Assembly: GCF_023653455.1 (NCBI RefSeq)
Contig: NZ_JAKEDR010000064.1
Location: forward strand, 1-16,711
Reading direction: 5' to 3'
DNA from: Paraclostridium ghonii
GTDB lineage: Bacteria; Bacillota; Clostridia; Peptostreptococcales; Peptostreptococcaceae
Length of the DNA: 16,711 nt
Shown here in pieces: positions 6,922-14,107 of the stretch. The notes under the pieces are model-generated. The model was not told where the DNA came from. It was given only the letters and a program-made list of their open reading frames with translations, and did not search any database. Position 1 is the first letter of the stretch. Every line of letters begins with the position of its first letter. The position numbers and the translations under genes are program-made.

Positions 6922-8283
6922 ATGACAACAGTTGATGTAAAAAGTAAAAAAGAATCATCAGTAAAAGCATCTTTTAAGATGTTTGGTATGCCATGGCAAA
7001 TATTTGCCGTTGTTACAGGGATAGTTATATTCGCAATGTTAAAAGGTAAGTTGCCTGATAACTCTTTAGGAGCATTTGCACTACTTTACACTATAGGTAT
7101 ATTATTTGGAACTATAGGAGACAGAATTCCTATATGGAAAGAATATGTTGGTGGTGGATCTATACTAGCATTTCTAGGATCATCATGGTTAGTATATATA
7201 GGATTTATACCAGAAAGTTCTGTTGAAACTGTAAAAATGTTTATGGATACAGCAGATTTTCTAGATTTATTTATAGCTGTACTAATAACAGGTTCCATAT
7301 TAGCCGTTAATAGAAAATTATTATTAAAAGCTTTTGCAGGTTATTTGCCGGCAATACTAGGTGGAGTTTTTTGTGCATTTGTACTTGGAATATTAGGTGG
7401 GATGATATTTGGTATACCAGCTAGTCAGATTGCAACTTCTTACGTTCTTCCTATAATGGGTGGAGGAACAGGAGCAGGAGCAATACCTATGAGTGAAATA
7501 TATGCAAGTGTAACAGGCGGAGACCCAGGTAAATTTTTATCATTTGCATTATCGATACTAACTATAGCTAATATAGTAGCCATAATACTGGCAGCAATGT
7601 TAAATAAATTTGGAGAAACAAAAATGGGAGATAAGTTTAATGGTAAAGGAGAGCTTATAAGAAATGCAGAAGACTTATCAAAATTAGATGAAAAAGTAGA
7701 AGTAAAGGTTACTGCAAGAGAAGTTGCAGCAGGATTAATATTAGCAGCAACATTTTATGTTGCAGGAAATATATTAGGAGATATGGCTAAAATACCAGAG
7801 TTTACCCTATTTGGAGTAAATGTTAAAATAGAAATTCATAGATTTGCATGGATGGTTCTTTTAGTTGCAGCATGTAATGTATTAAATGTAATACCACTAG
7901 AGTTAAAAGAAGGAGCGAAAAAATTACAAGGATTTTTCTCAAAGCAATTTTTATTAGTAATAATGGTTGGAGTAGGGATAGCGTTAACAGATTTAGGAGA
8001 AATAATAGCTGCGTTTACAATATCTAATGTTGTTATAGCAACATTTATAGTTTTAGGAGCAATAATAGGTTCTGGAGTTATTGGATGGGTGGTTGGATTC
8101 TATCCAATAGAGACGGCTGTAACAGCAGGTCTGTGTATGGCAAATAGAGGTGGATCAGGAGATTTAGCAGTATTAGGAGCTGCAAAACGTATGGATTTAA
8201 TCTCATTTGCACAAATTTCCTCAAGACTAGGCGGGGGAATGATGCTTGTAATAGCTAGTGTAATGTTTGGAATATTTTTCTAA
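6922..8283 (+). CDS. citS: 2-hydroxycarboxylate transporter family, probable Na+:citrate symporter
   Basis: This 453-residue polytopic membrane protein imports citrate. It has the signature of the 2-hydroxycarboxylate transporter (2HCT) family (CitS, CitP, MaeN): two repeated halves, each with a glycine-rich reentrant loop. These are GGGTGAGA (180-187) and NRGGSGDLAV (408-417), the latter followed by ISSRLGGGMMLVIAS. Arg435 corresponds to the conserved substrate-binding arginine near the C-terminus of CitS/CitP. A hydrophilic loop at about 228-265 separates the halves. GGAGGGG before the ATG is the ribosome binding site. Citrate as substrate follows from its place directly after citDEF. Na+ symport is inferred from the Na+ pump nearby, and citrate/acetate exchange or another 2-hydroxyacid cannot be excluded. 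The symbol marks the type, not proven orthology. Confidence 0.9.
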   Translation: MTTVDVKSKKESSVKASFKMFGMPWQIFAVVTGIVIFAMLKGKLPDNSLGAFALLYTIGILFGTIGDRIPIWKEYVGGGSILAFLGSSWLVYIGFIPESSVETVKMFMDTADFLDLFIAVLITGSILAVNRKLLLKAFAGYLPAILGGVFCAFVLGILGGMIFGIPASQIATSYVLPIMGGGTGAGAIPMSEIYASVTGGDPGKFLSFALSILTIANIVAIILAAMLNKFGETKMGDKFNGKGELIRNAEDLSKLDEKVEVKVTAREVAAGLILAATFYVAGNILGDMAKIPEFTLFGVNVKIEIHRFAWMVLLVAACNVLNVIPLELKEGAKKLQGFFSKQFLLVIMVGVGIALTDLGEIIAAFTISNVVIATFIVLGAIIGSGVIGWVVGFYPIETAVTAGLCMANRGGSGDLAVLGAAKRMDLISFAQISSRLGGGMMLVIASVMFGIFF

Positions 8284-8294
8284 TTATAAATTAT

Positions 8295-8327
8295 AAAAGA
8301 GTGTTGTTTTAAACAATGCTCTTTTTT
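8295..8327 (+). terminator. Terminator-like hairpin inside the citrate operon
   Basis: AGAGTGTTGT pairs with ACAATGCTCT through two G-U pairs, extended by flanking A and T, and is followed by TTTTTT to 8327. It lies 12 nt after the transporter stop and in front of genes that continue the same pathway. It may act as a partial terminator lowering expression of the maturation genes relative to lyase and transporter. No convincing full promoter follows; a lone TATAAT lies at 8341-8346 without a good -35. Confidence 0.75.
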
Positions 8328-8370
8328 CAACATATTAAAATATAATTTAAATGAATAAGGAGAATATATA

Positions 8371-8571
8371 ATGCCTAGTAAAAAAAGAAAAAATAATAAA
8401 GAACTTTTAAAAGAGATTAGAAGTGAAGGTATGTTTAAAGAGGCTGAAGATGTTGCTAATAAAAAAGTAAAATATACTATAGCTAGTGGAAAAGATGGAG
8501 CAATGATAGCTATTATATTATTTTTATTTATGGTAGGTTTTACTTTAATAAACAAAATATTTAATAATTAG
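8371..8571 (+). CDS. Unknown 66-aa single-pass membrane protein in the citrate operon
   Basis: I do not recognise this protein. It has a very basic N-terminus (MPSKKRKNNKELLKEIR), a charged, probably helical middle, and one hydrophobic segment at about 45-63 (AMIAIILFLFMVGFTLINK), so the N-terminus should stay inside. An AAGGAG box 8 nt before ATG is strong evidence that it is translated. It sits between the transporter and citC, 15 nt from citC, on the same strand. It is not OadG, which is encoded at 13398-13694 and has the opposite layout with its membrane helix at the N-terminus. Its place suggests a role in citrate uptake or in tethering a citrate enzyme to the membrane, which is speculation. 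Confidence 0.75.
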   Translation: MPSKKRKNNKELLKEIRSEGMFKEAEDVANKKVKYTIASGKDGAMIAIILFLFMVGFTLINKIFNN

Positions 8572-8586
8572 ATTGAGAGGAATTTA

Positions 8587-9615
8587 ATGTATTACAATAT
8601 AGAGACTATAGACCTTAAGTCTAAAAATGAATGTATGGAAGTTGAAAACTTCTTAAGTAGATTTGATTTAAAGTATGAAGATGTAGATTATACACTTGTA
8701 TTAAAAGATGGTAAAGACATAATTGCAACATGTTCTAAGCTAGGGAAAATATTAAAATGCTTTGCAGTAGATAATATGTACAAAGGAGAGGGAATTTCAA
8801 ATACTTTACTATCTAATATAACAAATAAACTATTTGAAGATGGAGTATATCATAACTATATATATACAAAACCAGAAAATGTATATTTATTTAAAAATTT
8901 AGGGTATGGTTTAATTATAGAAACAGATAAAGTGAGTTTATTAGAGACTGGAAATAAAAAAATAGACAATACTTTATCAGAGTTAATAAAAAAGTATAAT
9001 ATCGATACAACCAAAGAGTATGCTTCTTTAGTTATGAATTGTAACCCATTTACTTTAGGGCATAGATATTTAATAGAAAAAGCAGCTAATGAAAATCAAA
9101 ATGTTATAGTTTTTTTAGTAGAGGAAGATAAATCAGTATTTCCATTTAAAACTAGATTTGAATTAGTTAAAAATGGAGTTAAAGATTTAAATAATGTGTT
9201 AGTTGTAGAAAGCAGTGAGTATATAATTTCAACTACTACTTTTCCAACTTATTTTTTAAAAGAAAGTGATGATAGCTTAAAAGAATACACTAAAATTGAT
9301 AGCAATATATTTGGGAAATATTTTGCTAATAAATTTAACATTAAATCAAGGTATGTTGGTAGTGAAAATTCATGTATAGTAACAAATACGTATAATTCAA
9401 GTTTAAACGAAATATTACCGAAGTATGATGTTGATATTAAGATAATAGATAGAAAGCAATATGATAATAAAGATATAAGTGCATCAAAAGTAAGGGAATT
9501 GCTATGCCAAGATAAAATAGAAGAAATTAAAAATATTGTACCTAGTTTGACATATGATTTTTTACTTAGTGAAGAAGGTGAAAAAATAAGAAATGAAATT
9601 AAACGAAATAGATGA
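8587..9615 (+). CDS. citC: Citrate lyase ligase ([citrate (pro-3S)-lyase] ligase)
   Basis: CitC uses ATP and acetate to acetylate the prosthetic group of CitD, switching citrate lyase on. The N-terminal part (about 1-120) looks like a GNAT acyltransferase fold, with YKGEGISNTLL (65-75) at the acyl-CoA-binding position. The C-terminal part is a nucleotidyltransferase domain with the adenylate-binding NPFTLGHRYLI (153-163) and ISASKVR (297-303). The length of 342 residues is typical. GAGAGGA lies a few bases before the ATG. The last 23 nt overlap the next gene in another frame, so the two are co-translated. I see no defects. Confidence 0.95.
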   Translation: MYYNIETIDLKSKNECMEVENFLSRFDLKYEDVDYTLVLKDGKDIIATCSKLGKILKCFAVDNMYKGEGISNTLLSNITNKLFEDGVYHNYIYTKPENVYLFKNLGYGLIIETDKVSLLETGNKKIDNTLSELIKKYNIDTTKEYASLVMNCNPFTLGHRYLIEKAANENQNVIVFLVEEDKSVFPFKTRFELVKNGVKDLNNVLVVESSEYIISTTTFPTYFLKESDDSLKEYTKIDSNIFGKYFANKFNIKSRYVGSENSCIVTNTYNSSLNEILPKYDVDIKIIDRKQYDNKDISASKVRELLCQDKIEEIKNIVPSLTYDFLLSEEGEKIRNEIKRNR

Positions 9616-10960
9616 ATTTTTACTAGATAGAGAAAAAAGGGTAATACTTCAAGAAAATTTACTTCGAGAGAATAGCAAATATACACTAGTAACTGTTAGA
9701 GTGAATTATCCTGGTTTAGAAAAATCAAATTTCATAACGGATGAAATACAAGGGATAATAAGTAATGAAATAAGTGAAATATGCGAAGATATAATAATTT
9801 TTAAAAAAGAATATAAAAGTCTAGAAGGTTGTATAACTCACTTTTTAATTGATTTAAATCTGTTGAAAACTAAGGAGTTAATGATTAATATTGAAGAAAA
9901 TCATATTTTAGGTAGATGTGTTGACATAGATGTATATGAAATGAATGAAAATAAAATAGTTACGATATCGCGTAAGGATTTAAATAAAAAAAATAGAAAG
10001 TGCTTTTTATGTGAACTAGATGCAAATATTTGCTCTAGAAACCAAAGTCATAGCATAAATGAAATAAAGTTATATTTTGAAAATAAATATAAAGAATACA
10101 TAGAGTATTTAAGAGAAAGAGATAATATCGCATCAAAGTTATCCCAAATAGCTTTAAAGTCTATAATAGCAGAAGTTTCAACATATCCTTCTTTTGGGTT
10201 AGTATCTCCAGTAAGTAGTGGAGCTCACAATGATATGGATTATTATACTTTTTTAGAAAGTGGGTTTGCAATAGAGTCATATTTAAAACAAATGGCTAAA
10301 TATGGATATTCATATAACAACACAGATGATATTTTTAGAAAAATAAGAAAAGTAGGGATAAAAGCAGAAGAAGAAATGTTTAAAACTACAAAAGGGGTAA
10401 ACACCCATAAGGGAATGATATTTCTAATGGGGATAGTAATAGCGAGTATTTCAAAAAATATTTATATTAGACAACCTTTTGAAAACACACAAAAAATAAT
10501 GAAAGATATGGTTGAAGATATATTAGATGATTTTAAAGACTTAGATACTAAAGAAAAATTAAGCCATGGAGAAAAGCTATATATAAAATATGGATTTACA
10601 GGGGTAAGAGGCCAAGTAAAGGGTGGATTAGATTTTATATTTAATAACATATTAATAGAATATAAAAAATTAAATTTAAAAGGAAATGATCTATACTCAC
10701 ATACATTATTAATGTTAATGAGTATAGTACAAGACAGTACTATTGTGTACAGACATAATATCAACACTTTAAAAAAGGTACAAAAAGACTGCAAAAATAT
10801 ATTGAAATTAGGTGGAATGAATACTAATAAAGGTAAAAAATTAGCGTTTGAATTGGAAAAAGAATATATAGAAAAATATATAAGTCCTGGGGGTAGCGCA
10901 GATTTATTAGCGATAGTTATTTTTTTGGGGGAAGTTTACGATATATTTTACAAAATATAG
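9593..10960 (+). CDS. citXG: Fused CitX-CitG citrate lyase maturation protein
   Basis: One 455-residue protein joins two maturation enzymes. The CitX part (1 to about 170) transfers the prosthetic group to apo-CitD. It shows YPGLEKSN (39-46), GRCVDIDVY (107-115) and the cysteine-rich RKCFLCELDANICSR (135-149) followed by His153. The CitG part (about 180-455) makes 2'-(5''-triphosphoribosyl)-3'-dephospho-CoA from ATP and dephospho-CoA. It shows YPSFGLVSPVSSGAHNDMDY (198-217), KGVNTHKGMIF (267-277) and TGVRGQVKGG. Such fusions are known in several bacteria. GAAGGTG inside citC, 11 nt before the ATG at 9593, supports this start. It ends in a hairpin shared with the converging regulator gene. Confidence 0.93.
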   Translation: MKLNEIDEFLLDREKRVILQENLLRENSKYTLVTVRVNYPGLEKSNFITDEIQGIISNEISEICEDIIIFKKEYKSLEGCITHFLIDLNLLKTKELMINIEENHILGRCVDIDVYEMNENKIVTISRKDLNKKNRKCFLCELDANICSRNQSHSINEIKLYFENKYKEYIEYLRERDNIASKLSQIALKSIIAEVSTYPSFGLVSPVSSGAHNDMDYYTFLESGFAIESYLKQMAKYGYSYNNTDDIFRKIRKVGIKAEEEMFKTTKGVNTHKGMIFLMGIVIASISKNIYIRQPFENTQKIMKDMVEDILDDFKDLDTKEKLSHGEKLYIKYGFTGVRGQVKGGLDFIFNNILIEYKKLNLKGNDLYSHTLLMLMSIVQDSTIVYRHNINTLKKVQKDCKNILKLGGMNTNKGKKLAFELEKEYIEKYISPGGSADLLAIVIFLGEVYDIFYKI

Positions 10961-10984
10961 GGTGTAATTAAACACCCTATATTT
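10953..10984. terminator. Bidirectional hairpin between citXG and the second regulator
   Basis: A perfect 13-bp stem (10953-10965 with 10972-10984) closes the loop AATTAA and overlaps the stop codons of both converging genes (10958-10960 on plus, 10977-10979 on minus). The T-runs after it are short on both sides, so it may block read-through collision and stabilise 3' ends more than terminate efficiently. Confidence 0.75.
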
Positions 10985-11654
10985 CTTTTAAAACTACAGA
11001 TAATGAATCTTTTAAATGCTTTTTTATAAGTTCCTCAGCGGTTGTTCTATCTTTATTTACAATAGCTTCTAAAATTTTTCTATGCTCATATATTGCATTT
11101 TTCCTTCTGGTTTCATCTAGTATTGATATATTTCTAAAATGATGCAAATAATCATTTAGTTGAGAAATCATTAAAGGAAGTCTATTCATTTTGCTAGCTT
11201 TATATATACAAGTATTAAACTCTTTAAATAGGAACTGAACTTCTGCTAAGTCTCCTTCAGAATTTTTCATTTCTGTTAAATCTAATAAGTTTTTTATTTG
11301 ACATATTTCATCTTCAGTAATATTGTCTATAGTGTTATTAATAACTAAAATTTCTAAGGCTTCTCTTATTTTATAAACTTCTAGAGCATCATCTTTACTA
11401 ACGTTTTTTACAACTACTCCATACTTTGGGATATATTCAACCAATTCTTCTGACTGAAGTCTTTTTAAGGCTTCACGTATAGGAGTTCTGCTAATTTTAA
11501 GTTTATCTGCATATTCCTTTTCAATAATACGTTCACCAACTGGTATTTTACCGCTTATTATTGTTGTTCTCAAACTTTCATAAACAACATCTCTTAAAGG
11601 TTTATTTTGAGAAAAATCTGTATTTCTTACAAGTTCATCAATCCAGTTATACAT
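10977..11654 (-). CDS. Second GntR-family regulator with FCD domain
   Basis: This 225-residue protein is a distant paralogue of the regulator at 3190-3867. The winged helix-turn-helix (about 18-82) contains ISRTPIREALKRLQSEEL, and an FCD domain follows. As in its paralogue, the first metal-binding His of typical FCD domains seems replaced by Asn (FKEFN where others have D..FH), while later histidines (YEHRKILEAI, KKHLKDSL) remain. It is transcribed away from the oxaloacetate decarboxylase operon and converges on citXG, so it could control oad, cit or both. E. faecalis CitO is a related FCD protein next to citrate genes. AAGGT about 8 nt before the ATG supports the start. Effector and direction of control are unknown; citrate is a reasonable guess. 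Confidence 0.85.
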   Translation of the reverse strand: MYNWIDELVRNTDFSQNKPLRDVVYESLRTTIISGKIPVGERIIEKEYADKLKISRTPIREALKRLQSEELVEYIPKYGVVVKNVSKDDALEVYKIREALEILVINNTIDNITEDEICQIKNLLDLTEMKNSEGDLAEVQFLFKEFNTCIYKASKMNRLPLMISQLNDYLHHFRNISILDETRRKNAIYEHRKILEAIVNKDRTTAEELIKKHLKDSLSVVLKEI

Positions 11655-11673
11655 AAGTTCTACCTTTCGAATT

Positions 11674-11700
11674 AAAATATGAAAATGTTTTCTATATTTT
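11674..11700. repeat. Imperfect inverted repeat upstream of the second regulator
   Basis: AAAATATGAAAA (11674-11685) is mirrored by TTTTCTATATTTT (11688-11700) with one extra base and the centre TG. It lies just upstream of the regulator's ribosome binding site and overlaps its possible -10. It could be an autoregulatory operator or a 5' UTR hairpin. It differs from the palindrome upstream of citD. Confidence 0.4.
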
Positions 11701-11888
11701 AAATTTTAACTTAAAAAAACAAAAATACCAATACTTAATAAAGAAAAATAGACAAAAAATTTAATAAAATTAATAAGTTAAAACAGTTTGTTACTATATA
11801 AAAATAAATCAAATGAGTTAAAGGCTTAATAAAAAGACTACCTATTAAAAAAACACACTAAAAAAACATTGAAAAATATTAAAAGTAC

Positions 11889-11917
11889 TTTAGAAATTAA
11901 ATGAAAGAGTATATAAT
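11889..11917 (+). promoter_or_regulatory. Predicted promoter of the oxaloacetate decarboxylase operon
   Basis: TTTAGA (11889-11894), a 17-bp spacer and consensus TATAAT (11912-11917) predict a start near 11924. The palindrome GTAAATTTTAC (11927-11937) follows at about +4 to +14, a layout like that of citD, and might bind the divergently encoded regulator. The 5' UTR is about 55 nt. Confidence 0.45.
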
Positions 11918-11979
11918 ATAGATGAGGTAAATTTTACATGGTATATATATATTTATAATTTTAGGAGAGTGATGATACA

Positions 11980-13380
11980 GTGAATCAGTTAAAAATAACT
12001 GAAACAGCATTAAGGGATGGGCATCAGTCTTTAATTGCGACAAGGTTAACCACAGAAGAAATACTACCTATATTAGAAACTATGGACAAGGTAGGGTATC
12101 ACTCTATGGAAGTTTGGGGTGGAGCTACATTTGATGCATGCATACGTTTTCTAAATGAAGACCCATGGGAAAGATTAAGGGAAATAAGAAAAAGAGTAAA
12201 AAATACTAAATTACAAATGCTTTTAAGAGGACAAAATCTTCTTGGATATAGAAACTATGCAGATGACTTAGTTGATAAGTTTATTAAACTTTCATTGGAA
12301 AACGGTATTGATATAATAAGAGTATTTGACGCATTAAATGATGTTAGAAATCTTGAGGCATCTATGAAAGCTATTAAAAAGTATGGAGGGCATTGCCAGT
12401 GTGCAATTTCTTATACTACAAGTGATGTTCACACAACAGAGTATTATTTAGAACTATTAAAAAGTATGGAAGCTATGGGAGCAGACTCTATATGTATAAA
12501 AGATATGGCAGGGGTCTTAACTCCATATAATGCTTATGATTTAGTTAAAAAAATGAAATCTATAAGTAACCTACCAATAGAATTACATACACATTGTACT
12601 AGTGGTATAGCAGATATGATATATATGAAGGCTGTTGAAGCTGGAGTGGACATAATAGATACTGCAATATCTCCATTTTCAGGAGGAACATCTCAACCTC
12701 CAACAGAATCCCTAGCTGTAACATTTAGTGAAATGGAAAGAAATCCAGGATTAAACATGGATGCTTTACTAGAAACTGCTGAATATTTTAAACCAATAAG
12801 AGATAAGTACATGGAAAAGGGTACTTTAAACCCTAAAGTTTTATTAACAGAACCTCAAACTTTAAACTATAAGGTTCCAGGAGGAATGCTTTCTAACTTA
12901 CTTTCTCAATTAAAGCAACAAAATGCAACACAAAAGTATGAGGATGTATTAAAAGAAGTTCCAAGAGTTAGAGCAGACCTTGGATATCCACCATTAGTTA
13001 CACCTATGAGCCAAATGGTAGGAACCCAAGCATTATTTAATGTACTATCTGGAGAGAGATATAAATTAATTCCAAAAGAAATAAAAGATTATGTAAAAGG
13101 GCAATACGGAAAAGCTCCAGCACCTATAGATGAAGAAGTGAAGAAGAAAATAATAGGTGAAGAAGAAGTTATAACTATAAGACCAGCAGATCTTTTAGAA
13201 CCAGAATTTGATAAGATAAAATCTGAAGCGGGTAATTTAGCTAAGTGTGATGAAGATGTATTAACTTATGCACTATTCCCACAAGTAGCTCCTAACTTCT
13301 TAGAAAGTAAATACAATCCAAAAAAAGAAGAAGAGTTAAGTGAAGAAAATAAAGTTCACTATATAACAGTAACTATGTAG
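11980..13380 (+). CDS. oadA: Oxaloacetate decarboxylase alpha chain, carboxyltransferase part only
   Basis: This subunit moves the carboxyl group of oxaloacetate to biotin, releasing pyruvate, at the cytosolic face of the Na+ pump. The TIM-barrel shows TALRDGHQSL (9-18) with metal ligand Asp13, the lysine expected to be carbamylated, Lys174 in CIKDMAG, metal ligands His203 and His205 in HTHC, and SPFSGGTSQPPTES (231-244). The protein stops at 466 residues after the carboxyltransferase and its helical extension. The C-terminal biotin domain found in the roughly 595-residue Klebsiella OadA is absent and is encoded as a separate protein at 13731-14081. The start is GTG, behind AGGAG with a rather long 12-nt gap. 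A transcarboxylase or pyruvate carboxylase B role is less likely given oadG and oadB next to it. Confidence 0.93.
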   Translation: MNQLKITETALRDGHQSLIATRLTTEEILPILETMDKVGYHSMEVWGGATFDACIRFLNEDPWERLREIRKRVKNTKLQMLLRGQNLLGYRNYADDLVDKFIKLSLENGIDIIRVFDALNDVRNLEASMKAIKKYGGHCQCAISYTTSDVHTTEYYLELLKSMEAMGADSICIKDMAGVLTPYNAYDLVKKMKSISNLPIELHTHCTSGIADMIYMKAVEAGVDIIDTAISPFSGGTSQPPTESLAVTFSEMERNPGLNMDALLETAEYFKPIRDKYMEKGTLNPKVLLTEPQTLNYKVPGGMLSNLLSQLKQQNATQKYEDVLKEVPRVRADLGYPPLVTPMSQMVGTQALFNVLSGERYKLIPKEIKDYVKGQYGKAPAPIDEEVKKKIIGEEEVITIRPADLLEPEFDKIKSEAGNLAKCDEDVLTYALFPQVAPNFLESKYNPKKEEELSEENKVHYITVTM

Positions 13381-13397
13381 AAAATGGGTGATAATTA

Positions 13398-13694
13398 ATG
13401 TTTGGTAATGAAATAAGTATAATGGAAGCTATCAATATAACTATATCGAGTATGACCATAGTATTTTTAACTTTAATATTGATATCTCTTGTGTTATCTT
13501 CATTTAAATATATATTTAAAACAAAACCGCAAGTAGAAAAAATAGTTAAAAATGATACACCAAAATTAAAAGAAGATTTTGAAGAAGATGATGAAGAAGA
13601 TAAAATAGTAGTTGCAATTGCTGCATCTATAATGGCTGGAGAAGGGAAGATAAATCCTAATCTCCACGTAAAGAGAATAACTAGAATAAAGTAA
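13398..13694 (+). CDS. oadG: Na+-pumping decarboxylase gamma chain
   Basis: OadG is the small membrane-anchored subunit that holds the alpha chain and biotin carrier to the membrane beta chain. The 98-residue protein has one transmembrane helix at about 15-40, a strongly acidic stretch (KEDFEEDDEEDK, 57-68), and the family's C-terminal ending, VVAIAASIMAGEGK followed by the basic VKRITRIK. The gene begins 17 nt after oadA behind a weak GGGTGA. The acidic stretch replaces the proline-rich linker seen in some relatives. The family call rests on this layout plus its position; sequence conservation in OadG is always low. Confidence 0.88.
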   Translation: MFGNEISIMEAINITISSMTIVFLTLILISLVLSSFKYIFKTKPQVEKIVKNDTPKLKEDFEEDDEEDKIVVAIAASIMAGEGKINPNLHVKRITRIK

Positions 13695-13730
13695 TTGGTA
13701 CAAATAAGTAACTTTTAAGGAGAGATAAAA

Positions 13731-14081
13731 ATGAGTGCTAAAACATACAATATAACATTAAATGGAAAAGTTTATGAAGTTGAAATAGAAGAGGTAAAAA
13801 AAGGAGAGAAACCACAGCCTACAATTCAAAAACAAGCACCACAGCCTAAGAAGGAAGCTCCAGGATCGGGCGAAACTATAGAAGCACCAATGCCAGGAAC
13901 TATAGTGAATGTAATGGTTAAAAATGGAGAGCAAGTAAAGAAAGGTCAAGTGGTAGCTATACTTGAAGCTATGAAAATGGAAAATGAAATAGTATCTCCA
14001 GTAGATGGAAGAGTTGTGTCTGTTGATGTAGAAAAGGGTCAAAATGTAAACCTTGGTGATAGCTTAGTACAAATAGGATAA
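13731..14081 (+). CDS. Free-standing biotin carboxyl carrier protein of the decarboxylase
   Basis: This 116-residue protein carries the biotin that shuttles the carboxyl group from OadA to OadB. After a short beta-rich N-terminal part (1-20) comes a lysine/proline/glutamine-rich flexible linker (about 22-47), then a complete biotinyl domain (48-116) with EAMKMENE, biotin on Lys82, and the typical GDSLVQIG ending. In Klebsiella this domain is fused to OadA; a separate form is the rule in methylmalonyl-CoA decarboxylase (MmdC) and in clostridial pumps. AAGGAGAG precedes the ATG. It should be biotinylated by BirA, which is not in the window. Confidence 0.94.
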   Translation: MSAKTYNITLNGKVYEVEIEEVKKGEKPQPTIQKQAPQPKKEAPGSGETIEAPMPGTIVNVMVKNGEQVKKGQVVAILEAMKMENEIVSPVDGRVVSVDVEKGQNVNLGDSLVQIG

Positions 14082-14107
14082 TCGTATAGAAAATAGGGGG
14101 CGTTACT

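Larger units (their letters stand above)
11655..11979. other. Intergenic control region between the second regulator and oadA
   Basis: This 325-nt divergent spacer is very AT-rich and holds no credible gene. It contains an imperfect inverted repeat just upstream of the regulator (11674-11700), the predicted oadA promoter (11889-11917) and a short palindrome at the likely oadA transcription start (11927-11937). A minus-strand -10 candidate for the regulator, TATAGA (plus positions 11691-11696), overlaps the inverted repeat but has only a T-rich -35. I see nothing clear in 11720-11888. Confidence 0.6.

Noticed and set aside
9249..9686. Open frame of 145 codons on the minus strand
   Set aside because: It lies wholly over citC and the start of citXG, both well-supported, has no ribosome binding site, and its Leu/Ser/Phe-rich product is what the complement of AT-rich coding DNA gives.
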